Assembly: GCA_004017275.1 (NCBI GenBank) | Contig: SAKE01000011.1 | Span: 90,478-154,477, forward strand | Source: Mesorhizobium sp. | GTDB taxonomy: Bacteria; Pseudomonadota; Alphaproteobacteria; Rhizobiales; Rhizobiaceae | Length of the DNA: 64,000 nt | Reading direction: 5' to 3' | Program-made: the position numbers and the translations under genes | The notes under the pieces: generated by a model | Told to the model about the DNA's origin: nothing | Databases searched by the model: none | What the model saw: the letters and a program-made list of their open reading frames with translations, nothing else | Shown here: positions 25,684 to 34,021 of the stretch, one piece after another | Position numbering within the stretch: position 1 is the first letter of the stretch | How the letters are laid out: each line of letters starts with the position of its first letter

Positions 25684-26129
25684 GTCAGTCCTCCCTTGAA
25701 ACAAACGGACACGGCGTGCCCGCCATACATATCGACCGGATGCATGATGACCGAGGGTCGTTTCGCGAGCGCTCGTGTCGCCAGGACAGATCGATAAGCA
25801 TTTCCAGATTCGGCTTCAGATCGGCTCACACTCAGGTGCCCCCGGATCCTGGACCGTTAAACCCTCCGCCGATTCCGACAGGCGAACCGCCAGCGGGTAT
25901 CGGCATAATCTCCTCCGACGCTAGGTAATATCGGCTTGCCGCCAACGTCAATGCTATTTGTCCTACAAAACGGATTTTTAAAATGGGCCGGCGATTGACG
26001 CGCGCCGGCTTTTGCGTAAAAGAACGCTAACGCTGTCTTCGGGAGGAGCCTGGGAGAGCGAGGCCAAAGCAGCGCGGCATTCACGCCGGGAACAGCGGCA
26101 GGTCGCAAAGCACGGGGAGGCAAAGGCTG
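25684..26129. other. Divergent control region of the second sugar importer
   Basis: No gene is visible in these 446 bases. They hold a short LacI-like palindrome CGAGCGCTCG (25766-25775), a FadR-type palindrome (25957-25969) and a purine-rich leader (GGGAGG at about 26115) that serves the GTG start at 26130. The region must contain promoters for both directions. Confidence 0.5.
25957..25969. promoter_or_regulatory. FadR/GntR-type operator in the importer control region
   Basis: TTTGTCCTACAAA is an inverted repeat of TTTGT around three bases and contains TTGTCCTACAA, again fitting TNGTNNNACNA. The same pattern is found at 22423-22437, which links this importer to the FadR paralogues. Confidence 0.6.
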
Positions 26130-26870
26130 GTGGCCGTTCTAGAACTCACCAACATCTCAAGGCATTTCGGCGCTATCCAGGCGGTCAACGACGTTTCGCT
26201 GTCGATCGAACCCGGACAGGTGGTCGGTCTGATGGGCGACAATGGCGCCGGCAAGTCGACGCTGGTCAAGATGATCGCCGGCAATTTCCGCCCCAGCCAT
26301 GGCACCATGCACATGGATGGCAAGGAATTGATCCTGCACAAGCCGGCGGAAGCCCGCCAGCACGGCATCGAGATCGTCCACCAGGACCTTGCGCTCTGCA
26401 ACAATCTGACCGCCGCCGCCAATGTCTATCTCGGCCGCGAGTTGCGGCTCGGCATGGGGCCGTTCCGCATCCTCGACTATGCGGCGATGTATAAGCGCGC
26501 CGGCCAGCTCTTCGCCGAATTGAAGTCCGAGACCCGTCCGCGCGACCTCGTCAAGCAGATGTCGGGCGGCCAGCGGCAGGCGGTGGCGATTGCCCGCACC
26601 ATGCTGTCGCAGGCCAAGATCGTGCTGATGGACGAACCGACGGCGGCGATCTCGGTGCGCCAGGTCGCCGAAGTGCTGAACCTGATCCGCCATTTGCGCG
26701 ATCAGGGCATCGCCGTGGTGCTGATCAGCCACCGCATGCCTGACGTCTTCACCGTCGCCGACCGCGTCATCGTCATGCGGCGCGGCCGCAAGGTTGCCGA
26801 CAAGACGATTGCGTCGAGTTCGCCCGAGGAAGTCACCGGGCTGATCACCGGCGCCATCGAACAGGTTTGA
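26130..26870 (+). CDS. Sugar ABC transporter ATP-binding protein (single domain, FrcA-like)
   Basis: A 246-residue ATPase with one nucleotide-binding domain only: Walker A GDNGAGKST (36-44), signature MSGGQRQAVAIARTM, Walker B IVLMDEPTAA and the switch His in ISHRM. Ribose-type importers usually have a double-length ATPase; the single-domain form is known from the rhizobial fructose importer FrcBCA, so two copies would assemble per transporter. GTG 26130 is used, with GGGAGG upstream. The permease follows after 43 bases. The substrate is unknown. Confidence 0.9.
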   Translation: MAVLELTNISRHFGAIQAVNDVSLSIEPGQVVGLMGDNGAGKSTLVKMIAGNFRPSHGTMHMDGKELILHKPAEARQHGIEIVHQDLALCNNLTAAANVYLGRELRLGMGPFRILDYAAMYKRAGQLFAELKSETRPRDLVKQMSGGQRQAVAIARTMLSQAKIVLMDEPTAAISVRQVAEVLNLIRHLRDQGIAVVLISHRMPDVFTVADRVIVMRRGRKVADKTIASSSPEEVTGLITGAIEQV

Positions 26871-26913
26871 TTTTAAAGCGAATTCCACCACGCACAGCAA
26901 ATGAAGGTCGACG

Positions 26914-27912
26914 ATGGCACTGACAATTGACCAGCCGATCGAGCACAAGCGACAATCCTTGCCGGCAAGGCTGTTTGCCAGCCAGACTTTCTGGGTGGTG
27001 ATCTCCGTCATCCTTGCCTGCCTGTTCCTGTCGTTTGCGACCGACGCCTTCGCCACCTCGAAGAATCTTTACAACATCACCCGCAACATCACCTTCGTCG
27101 CCATCATCGCGCTCGGCATGACCTTCGTCATCATCACCGGCGGCATCGACCTGTCTGTCGGCTCGGTGCTGTGCCTGTCCTCGATGGTGCTGGCGGTGAC
27201 CATGCATGCCGGCTACTCGATAGAGGTCGGCATCCTGGCCTCCATCGGTACCGCACTCGCCATTGGCGCCTTCAACGGCATATTGATCGCCTATCTCGGC
27301 TTTCCACCGTTCGTGGTGACGCTCGGCATGCTGTCGATCGCCCGCAGCCTGGCCATGGTCGCCTCCAACAACACAGTCGTCTTCCAGTTCGGACCCGACC
27401 ACGCCAAGCTTCTGGCACTGGGCGGCGGCGCCTGGGTGTTCGGCATCGCCAATCCGGTGCTCTACATGATCCTTTTGGCGCTGATCACCGGCTTCATCCT
27501 GCGCTGGACCAAGTTCGGCCGGCACATCTTCGCCATTGGCGGCAATGAGCACGCGGCAACGCTGACCGGCGTTCCGGTGCGCCAGATCAAGGTTGCCGTC
27601 TACATGATCTCGGCGCTGTCTGCGGGCATTGCGGGCGTCATCCAGACCGGGTGGCTGGGCGCCGTCACCACCAATCTCGGCACCGGCATGGAACTGCAGG
27701 TGATCGCCGCCACCGTCATCGGCGGCGCCAATCTGGCCGGCGGCGTCGGCACCGCCTTTGGTGCCATCGTCGGCGCGGCACTGATCGAGGTGATCCGCAA
27801 CAGCCTCGGCCTGCTCGGCATCAATGCCTTCTGGCAAGGCGTCTTTATCGGCGGCGCGATCCTGCTGGCAGTGCTGTTCGACCGCATCCGCAATTTCCGC
27901 CGCAGCGATTAA
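26914..27912 (+). CDS. Sugar ABC transporter permease (RbsC/FrcC family)
   Basis: A 332-residue permease with about ten hydrophobic helices. The conserved IITGGIDLSVGSVLCLSS motif is near residue 75, and ATVIGGANLAGGVGTAFGAI near the C terminus. It is the only permease of this importer, so a homodimeric channel is expected. It lies between the single-domain ATPase and a gluconate-5-dehydrogenase-like gene (14 bases downstream). Confidence 0.9.
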   Translation: MALTIDQPIEHKRQSLPARLFASQTFWVVISVILACLFLSFATDAFATSKNLYNITRNITFVAIIALGMTFVIITGGIDLSVGSVLCLSSMVLAVTMHAGYSIEVGILASIGTALAIGAFNGILIAYLGFPPFVVTLGMLSIARSLAMVASNNTVVFQFGPDHAKLLALGGGAWVFGIANPVLYMILLALITGFILRWTKFGRHIFAIGGNEHAATLTGVPVRQIKVAVYMISALSAGIAGVIQTGWLGAVTTNLGTGMELQVIAATVIGGANLAGGVGTAFGAIVGAALIEVIRNSLGLLGINAFWQGVFIGGAILLAVLFDRIRNFRRSD

Positions 27913-27926
27913 GCCGAGACGGTTTG

Positions 27927-28694
27927 ATGGCCAATCCCCTGTTCAGCCTCGAGGGCCGACTGGCGCTGGTGACTGGCTCCGGCCAGGGCATTGGCTTCGC
28001 GATGGCTCGGGGACTGGCCGAACATGGCGCGAGCGTGGTGCTCAATGGCCGCGATGCCGCCAGGATCGGCAGCGCCGTCGAAAAACTGCGCGATGCCGGC
28101 TTCAAGGCGCATGCATCGATCTTCGACGTCACCGATTTTCGCGCCGTCGCGGCGGACATTGACAGAATCGAGGCCGAGATCGGCGCCATCGATATCCTCG
28201 TCAACAATGCCGGCATACAGTTCCGCGCCCCACTCGAGGACTTTCCCGAGGAGCAATGGGAGCGCCTGCTCAAGACCAACGTGTCGGGCGCCTTCCATGC
28301 CGGCAAGGCGGTTGCCCGCCACATGATCCCGCGCGGCAAGGGCAAGATCATCAACATCGGTTCGGTGCAAAGCGAATTGGCAAGGCCGAACATCGCGCCC
28401 TACACCGCAACCAAGGGCGCGATCAGGAACCTAACCAGGGGCATGTGTACCGACTGGGCCAAGCACGGCTTGCAGATCAATGCTATCGCGCCCGGCTATT
28501 TCCGCACCGAGATGAACCAGGCGCTGGTCGACAATCCCGAATTTTCTGCCTGGCTGGAAAAGCGCACGCCGGCCGGCCGCTGGGGCACTGTCGACGAGTT
28601 GATCGGCGCCGCGGTGTTTCTGGCGTCAGACGCCTCGTCTTTCGTCAACGGTCATACGCTGTATGTCGACGGCGGCATGACGGCCTCGGTTTGA
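27927..28694 (+). CDS. SDR oxidoreductase, gluconate 5-dehydrogenase-like
   Basis: A 255-residue classical short-chain dehydrogenase. TGSGQGIGFAMARGLAEHGA is the cofactor-binding motif, NNAGIQ the structural NNAG, and S with YTATK (YxxxK) the catalytic residues. PFSL-type N termini (here NPLFSLEGRLALVTG) are characteristic of IdnO/Gno enzymes that interconvert 5-keto-D-gluconate and D-gluconate. The gene is co-transcribed with the importer, suggesting that the imported compound is a keto sugar acid or polyol. Together with the gluconokinase at 12164 it could feed 6-phosphogluconate, an inference across two loci. Confidence 0.82.
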   Translation: MANPLFSLEGRLALVTGSGQGIGFAMARGLAEHGASVVLNGRDAARIGSAVEKLRDAGFKAHASIFDVTDFRAVAADIDRIEAEIGAIDILVNNAGIQFRAPLEDFPEEQWERLLKTNVSGAFHAGKAVARHMIPRGKGKIINIGSVQSELARPNIAPYTATKGAIRNLTRGMCTDWAKHGLQINAIAPGYFRTEMNQALVDNPEFSAWLEKRTPAGRWGTVDELIGAAVFLASDASSFVNGHTLYVDGGMTASV

Positions 28695-28703
28695 GGACCG
28701 TTC

Positions 28704-28732
28704 TTCCCTTCTCCCCTTGTGGGAGAAGGGAA
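28704..28732 (+). terminator. Strong hairpin after the importer operon (repeat-derived)
   Basis: TTCCCTTCTCCC and its exact complement form a 12-base stem with a 5-base loop, ten bases after the SDR stop. The core CTTCTCCC-CTTGT-GGGAGAAG is the arm of the type C repeat at 37138-37356, so a repeat fragment probably serves as terminator. Bases 28733-28876 hold no other gene. Confidence 0.6.
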
Positions 28733-28876
28733 ACCTATCGCTCAGTCTGAAAATCCGGCCGCATCGGCCGTCATTCACCCTCGTCGCAACCGCGCGTCTT
28801 GACGCGGCCCCGAACTCGGCCGCACAATCCCCACTGCAGGCGAAGGGAGGCCAGTCGTCTGCGGGAGGATATACCC

Positions 28877-29704
28877 ATGACGGAAGCGATCAGGCTCTAC
28901 TGGGGCCGGTTCGGACATGTTTCTATCCTGAATGTCGCAAGCGACTTCGTCACCCATGCCCATGTCGAGGCCCATCTGATCATCTGGCTGGAAGGCACCG
29001 CCGGCGAAATGACCATCGGTCGTGAAACCGTGCGGCTTGGACCTAGCACGGCCGCCGGCATCAACTCCTTCCAGCCGCACAGCCATGTTCTGTCGCAGAA
29101 CGGGACGCCCGGTCTGTTTCTCGCCTTCTACATCGATCCCGACTGGGCGCGACGCCGCCGCGACCTGCCGTCGTCCGCGCCGCTGTTTTCACAAGCAGCG
29201 ATCACCCTGGAGCCCTGGCTGCACCAGGCCGCCGCCAATCTGCTCGACCATCTCAGCGACAATGAGAGCGTTGACGATATCGCCAACTACGAGATCGAGC
29301 GTTTCATCGACTCGGTGCTCGACGCCGCCGACGCTTCGGCGCCGCAGGAAGCGCGTGTCCGCATCAACACCATGCAGGATTTCCGCGTCCGCAAGGCGAT
29401 CCAGCTGATGAAGGCCAATGTCTGCGAGCGCATCTGCTTCGACGACGTGGCGCGCAGCGTCGGCCTGTCGCGGCCGCATTTCTTTGCCCTGTTCAAGGAG
29501 CAGACCAATCTGACGCCCAACGTCTACTGGAACACGCTGCGCATGGAGGAAGCGGTGCGGCAGCTGCAGTGGTCAAAGGAGCCTTTGATCTCGGTCGCCT
29601 GCAATCTCGGCTTCACCACACAGGGCAATTTCTCGCGCTTCTTCCGCGATCATGTCGGCGTGCCGCCGACACTCTACCGCGAAGCAGCGCGGGCGATTGC
29701 CTGA
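28877..29704 (+). CDS. AraC-family transcriptional regulator
   Basis: A 275-residue regulator with an N-terminal cupin-like sensor (HAHVEAHLIIWLEG, then NSFQPHSH) and a C-terminal double helix-turn-helix (ICFDDVARSVGLSRPHFFAL, then VACNLGFTTQGNFSRFFRDH). ATG 28877 follows GGGAGG. The frame is open upstream but without family similarity. It precedes the molybdenum-hydroxylase operon in the same direction by 130 bases, a region with three TTGAT units, and is the obvious candidate activator of that operon. The inducer is unknown. Confidence 0.9.
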   Translation: MTEAIRLYWGRFGHVSILNVASDFVTHAHVEAHLIIWLEGTAGEMTIGRETVRLGPSTAAGINSFQPHSHVLSQNGTPGLFLAFYIDPDWARRRRDLPSSAPLFSQAAITLEPWLHQAAANLLDHLSDNESVDDIANYEIERFIDSVLDAADASAPQEARVRINTMQDFRVRKAIQLMKANVCERICFDDVARSVGLSRPHFFALFKEQTNLTPNVYWNTLRMEEAVRQLQWSKEPLISVACNLGFTTQGNFSRFFRDHVGVPPTLYREAARAIA

Positions 29705-29714
29705 GCCTGTCCGC

Positions 29715-29772
29715 CCTTGATCAAGGTCGACCGTTTTTCAGACTCCTTGATACACGCTCAAGACGCATTGAT
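29715..29772 (+). promoter_or_regulatory. TTGAT repeats before the molybdenum-hydroxylase operon
   Basis: The perfect palindrome CCTTGATCAAGG (29715-29726), a looser CTTGA-N7-TCAAG (29746-29762) and a further TTGAT near 29768 stand in the gap between the AraC gene and the SRPBCC gene. Repeated half-sites like these are typical for AraC-type activators. Confidence 0.4.
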
Positions 29773-29834
29773 AAGCGCCCCTGAAACAGCCGCCCTACCC
29801 TTGCACCGGATCGCTTTTGCAAGGGAACATTTGA

Positions 29835-30278
29835 ATGGCCAAAGTCACCATCTCCAGCGTCATAGACGCACCGGTCGAAAAGGTCTGGGCGCGCATACGC
29901 GACTTCAACGGGCTGCCAGGCTGGCATCCGCGTATGGTGGAAAGCCATATTGAAGACGACAAGGACGCCACTACGATCGGCTGCGTGCGCAATTTCCAGC
30001 TCGCCAGCGGCGCCCGCCTGCGCGAAAAGCTGATCGACTTTTCCGATCAGAATTTCCTCGTCAGCTACTCTATCCTGGAGACGCCGCAGCCGCTGACCAA
30101 TCACAGGGCGACGCTGCAATTGCGGCGCGTGACCGATGGAGACCGCACCTACGCCGAATGGACCGCCAGCTTCGACGCCGCGCCCGAGGACGCCGACAAG
30201 CTGGCCGAGGGCATGGGCGCCAATGTCTTCCAGGGCGGCTTCAACGCCCTGAAGAGCCATTTCGCCGGCCAGAGCTGA
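29835..30278 (+). CDS. SRPBCC-family protein (CoxG-like position)
   Basis: A 147-residue START/polyketide-cyclase fold protein: VTISSVIDAPVEKVWARIRD at the N terminus, then FNGLPGWHPRMVES and a C-terminal amphipathic helix. Such proteins bind hydrophobic ligands. In carbon monoxide dehydrogenase operons the SRPBCC protein CoxG recruits the enzyme to the membrane, and this gene stands directly before the FAD subunit gene (13 bases), so a similar tethering or substrate-delivery role is possible. It could equally be a small enzyme of the pathway. Confidence 0.75.
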   Translation: MAKVTISSVIDAPVEKVWARIRDFNGLPGWHPRMVESHIEDDKDATTIGCVRNFQLASGARLREKLIDFSDQNFLVSYSILETPQPLTNHRATLQLRRVTDGDRTYAEWTASFDAAPEDADKLAEGMGANVFQGGFNALKSHFAGQS

Positions 30279-30291
30279 CGGGAGCGAAGCC

Positions 30292-31086
30292 ATGGCGCTA
30301 GCACTGCAGACTTTTGCAACGGTCAAGGACGCCAACGCGGCACTGAAGGCCCAGGGCAGCCGCTATCTCGGCGGCGGCACGCTCGTGGTCCGCGCGGCCA
30401 ATGAAGGCGATGTTTCGGTTTCCGGCCTGATTAGGTCGACCGAGCCGTCCCTGTCGGCCATCGTTGTTGCTGGCGGCAAGGTCCGCATCGGCGCTTCGGT
30501 GACCATGGCGGCTATCGGCGGCCATCCGGAACTCGGCATGCTCGCCAAGGCCGCTCGCGCCGTCGGTGGCCCGGCAATCCGCAACATGGCGACCATCGGC
30601 GGCAATCTGTTTGCCCCGGCTCCCTATGGCGATTTCGCTGTTGCCCTGCTGGCGCTCGACGCCACCGTCAGCACCGAGGAGAGCGAAACGCCGATCGAGA
30701 CTTTTCTGGCCAATCGGGACGGCAGCCGCGCCATCGTCACTTCGGTCGGGTTCACGCTTCCCCCGCAAGGCGGCTTTCGCTTCCTGAAAGTGTCCAGAGT
30801 GAAGCCGAAGGGCATCTCGGTGCTCAGCATCGCCGCTGTGCTTCAACAGGCGCCGGACGGCACCATTTCTTCGGCGTGGATCGCGCTCGGCTGTATGGCC
30901 GACCGGCCAATGCGCGCCAGGGCGGCGGAAAAGGCGTTGCTCGGCAGAAAGCTCACCGAGGACGGCGTCGCGGCGGCACTGGCGGCGGCAGGTGAAGGCA
31001 CCGCACCGATCACCGATCCGATCGCCAGCGCCTGGTATCGCGCTGAAGTCCTGCCGGTTCATCTCGGCCGGTTGCTGCTCGCATAA
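30292..31086 (+). CDS. Molybdenum hydroxylase FAD-binding subunit (CoxM/XdhB type)
   Basis: The medium subunit (264 residues) of a xanthine-dehydrogenase-family enzyme. It carries FAD and passes electrons from the 2Fe-2S subunit to the acceptor. GGGTLVVRAAN is the first FAD motif and VGGPAIRNMATIGGNLFAP the second (TIGGN). Length is slightly short of the usual 280-290. It forms an operon with the small and large subunits downstream. Confidence 0.9.
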   Translation: MALALQTFATVKDANAALKAQGSRYLGGGTLVVRAANEGDVSVSGLIRSTEPSLSAIVVAGGKVRIGASVTMAAIGGHPELGMLAKAARAVGGPAIRNMATIGGNLFAPAPYGDFAVALLALDATVSTEESETPIETFLANRDGSRAIVTSVGFTLPPQGGFRFLKVSRVKPKGISVLSIAAVLQQAPDGTISSAWIALGCMADRPMRARAAEKALLGRKLTEDGVAAALAAAGEGTAPITDPIASAWYRAEVLPVHLGRLLLA

Positions 31087-31145
31087 TATTCGTTCGGGGG
31101 CGCGCGTCTGTCCGATGGTTCGGGCAGGCGCGCTGGGAGGAAAAC

Positions 31146-31628
31146 ATGGCAAAGGTTCCGGTTCAGTTCACGCTCAACGGCTCGGAAACGGCCGAATTCG
31201 TCGACAGCGGCACGACGCTGCTGCACACCTTGCGCGACAAGATCGGCGACACCTCGCCGAAAGGCGGCTGCCATCAAGGCACCTGCGGCGCCTGTTCGGT
31301 CATCATCGACGGCGAGCTCAGGCTCTCCTGCCTGACGCTGGCCGAGACCTGCGACGGGGCGGTAATCAGCACCACGTCAGGGCTTTCGGAAAATGGCATT
31401 CTGCATCCGCTGCAGCGCGCCTTCCTCGACACTTTCGCCACGCAATGCGGCTTCTGCACGCCGGGCATGATCATGGCAGCCAAGGTGCTGCTCGACCATA
31501 CGCCCAACCCCAGCCGCGACGAGGTGGTCGAGGCGCTGTCGGGCAACATCTGCCGCTGCACCGGCTACGAGCCGATCATCCAGGCGGTGCTGACCGCCGC
31601 GCGGTCCAACTCTCAGAACGCGGCTTGA
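31146..31628 (+). CDS. Molybdenum hydroxylase 2Fe-2S subunit (CoxS/XdhC type)
   Basis: The small subunit (160 residues) with two 2Fe-2S clusters. The plant-type cluster is bound by the CHQGTCGACS segment plus a later C in RLSCLTLAE. The second uses CGFCTPGM and CRCTGYEP. It transfers electrons from the molybdenum centre to FAD. ATG 31146 follows GGGAGG and AAAC. The next gene starts 11 bases after its stop. Confidence 0.93.
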   Translation: MAKVPVQFTLNGSETAEFVDSGTTLLHTLRDKIGDTSPKGGCHQGTCGACSVIIDGELRLSCLTLAETCDGAVISTTSGLSENGILHPLQRAFLDTFATQCGFCTPGMIMAAKVLLDHTPNPSRDEVVEALSGNICRCTGYEPIIQAVLTAARSNSQNAA

Positions 31629-31639
31629 GGGAACAAAAA

Positions 31640-33007
31640 ATGGAACTGCGCAAGAACTACTTCGCCGATGTCCGCAAGGACGATCTGCACGAGATCGGCC
31701 AGCCGCGGCCGCGCTCGGATTCGCCCGGCCATGTCACCGGCAAAACCGCCTTTTTTGCCGACCGGACCTTTCCCGGCATGCTGCACCTGAAGATGGTGCG
31801 CAGCCCGCATCACCATGCCCGCATCCGCTCGATCGACACATCGGAGGCAGAAAAGCATCCAGGCGTGGTGAAAATCCTTACCGCCAAGGATGTGCCGCAC
31901 AATGTCTACACCATCCTGATCCTGATCCAGGTCGGGCCGGAGGACGAAACGGTGCTCGCCGACGGCAAGGTGCGCTGGAAGGGCGAGGCCGTGGTGGCGG
32001 TGCTGGCCGAGACCGAGCGCGCCGCGCAAGAGGCCGCCGCCAAGGTCAAGGTCGACTATGAGGTGCTGCCGGCCGTTTTCGACATGGAAGAAGCGCTGAA
32101 GCCCGGCGCGCCGCTGGTCAACGAATATCACGGCCAGAACTACTACCTCTATGACAGCGGTGAGTGCCGCAAGGTGCGTTTCGGCGATGTCGAGGCGGGT
32201 TTTGCCGGCGCCGACCACGTGCTGGAGCAGAGCTACCAGTCCTCGCCGATCGAACACGCGCCGACCGAGACCACCGGCTGCGTCGTGACGCCCGAAGGCA
32301 ATGATCGCTTCACCTGCTACACCAACACGCAGGCGATGTTCTTCACGCTCGACAACACCTCGATCATCCTGCAGATGCCCGGCAGCAAGCTGCATTTCGT
32401 CGGCGGCACCGTCGGCGGCGGTTTTGGCGGCAAGGTCGACGTCATCGTCGAACCGATCGCCATCCTCGGCGCAAAATTAACCGGACGACCAGTCTGTTTT
32501 ATCTACAGCCGCGAGGAGGAGATGCAGATATCGTCACCTCGCGCGGCCGAAAAGGTCGTCATCAAGGACGGCGTCATGAAAGACGGCCGTATCGTGGCAC
32601 GAAAAGTCACAGGCTACACCGATGCCGGCGCCTATTCGCGCCACTCGCCCTATGGCGCGCAGAAGGGCGCGGGGCACTATCCCGGCCCCTACACCATTCC
32701 GAACGTCTGGATCGACACCTACTGCGTCTACACCAACCGCACGCCCTCCTCCGCCATGCGCGGCTTCGGCGTCACCATCGGCGACTTCGCGCTGGAGGTG
32801 CAGATGGACAAGCTGGCGCGGCTGATCGGCATGGACCCGCTCGAATTCCGCTTCATCAACGCCTATCGCGACGGCGACATGAAGGCGCATCGCCAGCCGA
32901 CCGAGGGCGCGGCGCTGATCGAATGCATGCAGGAAGCCTCGCGCGCCGCCAACTGGCCGGTGGCGGAAAAGTACCTGGCGATGTCGTCCTACGTGAAGGG
33001 AGCTTGA
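31640..33007 (+). CDS. Molybdenum hydroxylase large subunit, N-terminal half
   Basis: This 455-residue product covers the first half of a xanthine/aldehyde-oxidase large subunit: GHVTGKTAFFADRTFPGMLH, PIEHAPTETTGCVV, VGGTVGGGFGGKVD (molybdopterin loop) and AMRGFGVTIGDF (the active-site region). It ends in a normal TGA after SSYVKGA. The second half is a separate gene that starts one base later. The two together make 789 residues, the usual length for the undivided subunit. AMRGFG indicates xanthine/aldehyde-oxidase-like rather than CO-dehydrogenase chemistry. The substrate is unknown. Confidence 0.88.
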   Translation: MELRKNYFADVRKDDLHEIGQPRPRSDSPGHVTGKTAFFADRTFPGMLHLKMVRSPHHHARIRSIDTSEAEKHPGVVKILTAKDVPHNVYTILILIQVGPEDETVLADGKVRWKGEAVVAVLAETERAAQEAAAKVKVDYEVLPAVFDMEEALKPGAPLVNEYHGQNYYLYDSGECRKVRFGDVEAGFAGADHVLEQSYQSSPIEHAPTETTGCVVTPEGNDRFTCYTNTQAMFFTLDNTSIILQMPGSKLHFVGGTVGGGFGGKVDVIVEPIAILGAKLTGRPVCFIYSREEEMQISSPRAAEKVVIKDGVMKDGRIVARKVTGYTDAGAYSRHSPYGAQKGAGHYPGPYTIPNVWIDTYCVYTNRTPSSAMRGFGVTIGDFALEVQMDKLARLIGMDPLEFRFINAYRDGDMKAHRQPTEGAALIECMQEASRAANWPVAEKYLAMSSYVKGA

Positions 33008-33008
33008 G

Positions 33009-34013
33009 ATGGCGATCAGGCGCGGACGCGGCGTTGCCGCCATCAACTATCCCACCGGCATGAACCTCGGCGGCGACCCGACCCAGGCACTGGTGCATTC
33101 GACCCCGACCGGCAATTTCATGGTGACGCTGTCCTCGGTCGATCTCGGCCAGGGCATGAAGCAGATCATGGCGCAGATCTGCGCCGAGACGATCGGCGTG
33201 CCGACCGACCGCGTCGTCGTCGACACCGCTGACACCGACACCGGCCCGCACTGCATGGGCACCTTTGCCTCGCGCGGCACGCACCGCGCCGGCAATGCCG
33301 TCATCCAGGCGGCCAGGGAGGCGCGCCAGGTGATGCTGGAAGTGGCGGCCGAGGAACTGGAGGTCAATGCCTCCGACCTCGAAACCGACGGCCAGGGCAA
33401 GATCCTGGTCAAGGGCGCGCCGCAAAAATCGATCTCGATCTTCGATGTCGCACTGTCGGCGCATTTCAAGCGCGGCCGATCGATATCAGGCCGCGGCATG
33501 TTCCTGATCCCGCGCTCCTATCCCGAGAAGGAAACCGGCGCCATGAAACCGTCGACCTGCTACGCGCATGCCTGCACCGTGGCCGAGGTCGAGGTCGACG
33601 ACGAGACCGGCGAAGTGACCGTGCTGACGGTGAAAAACGTCTTCGAGATCGGCCGCGCGCTGAATCCGAAAATGGTCGAACAACAGCTGGTCGGCGGCTC
33701 TTGGATGGGCATCAGCCATGCGCTCTACGAGACCACCGAGCCTTACTATCCCAACCGTGACCATGGCGGCACCGACTTCAACCAGTATCTGATGCCCGGC
33801 CCCGGCGACCTCGCCGAGACCGAGATCATCGTGCTGGAGCGGCCCTCGGCAGATGGGCCTTATGGCGCCAAGGGGCCGGGCGAAATGTGCGCCAACCCGC
33901 AAATCCCAGCGGTCGCCAATGCCGTCTTCGACGCCGTCGGCGTGCGCATCGACACGCTGCCGATCACGCCGGAGCGCATTCTGCGCGCGCTGAAGGCGCA
34001 AGCGGCGAACTGA
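33009..34013 (+). CDS. Molybdenum hydroxylase large subunit, C-terminal half
   Basis: A 334-residue product that starts at RRGRGVAAINYPTG, which in undivided homologues continues the large subunit. SVDLGQGMKQIMAQICAE is the conserved Q-rich loop, and GAKGPGEMCANPQ carries the Glu (GxGE) that activates the substrate water in this family. AGGGAG stands eight bases before ATG 33009, and the junction TGAGATG couples it to the preceding gene, so this looks like a true two-gene split rather than a frameshift. Eubacterium nicotinate dehydrogenase has a similarly divided molybdenum subunit. Confidence 0.88.
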   Translation: MAIRRGRGVAAINYPTGMNLGGDPTQALVHSTPTGNFMVTLSSVDLGQGMKQIMAQICAETIGVPTDRVVVDTADTDTGPHCMGTFASRGTHRAGNAVIQAAREARQVMLEVAAEELEVNASDLETDGQGKILVKGAPQKSISIFDVALSAHFKRGRSISGRGMFLIPRSYPEKETGAMKPSTCYAHACTVAEVEVDDETGEVTVLTVKNVFEIGRALNPKMVEQQLVGGSWMGISHALYETTEPYYPNRDHGGTDFNQYLMPGPGDLAETEIIVLERPSADGPYGAKGPGEMCANPQIPAVANAVFDAVGVRIDTLPITPERILRALKAQAAN

Positions 34014-34021
34014 GGGCTGAA

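Noticed and set aside
30992..33007. Long version of the molybdenum subunit gene starting before the 2Fe-2S gene
   Set aside because: The first 216 codons overlap the 2Fe-2S gene in another frame. Family similarity starts at ATG 31640.
33000..33010. Frameshift or sequencing error dividing the molybdenum subunit
   Set aside because: A ribosome-binding site, clean stop and start, and absence of homology across the junction favour a real split. This is not fully excluded.
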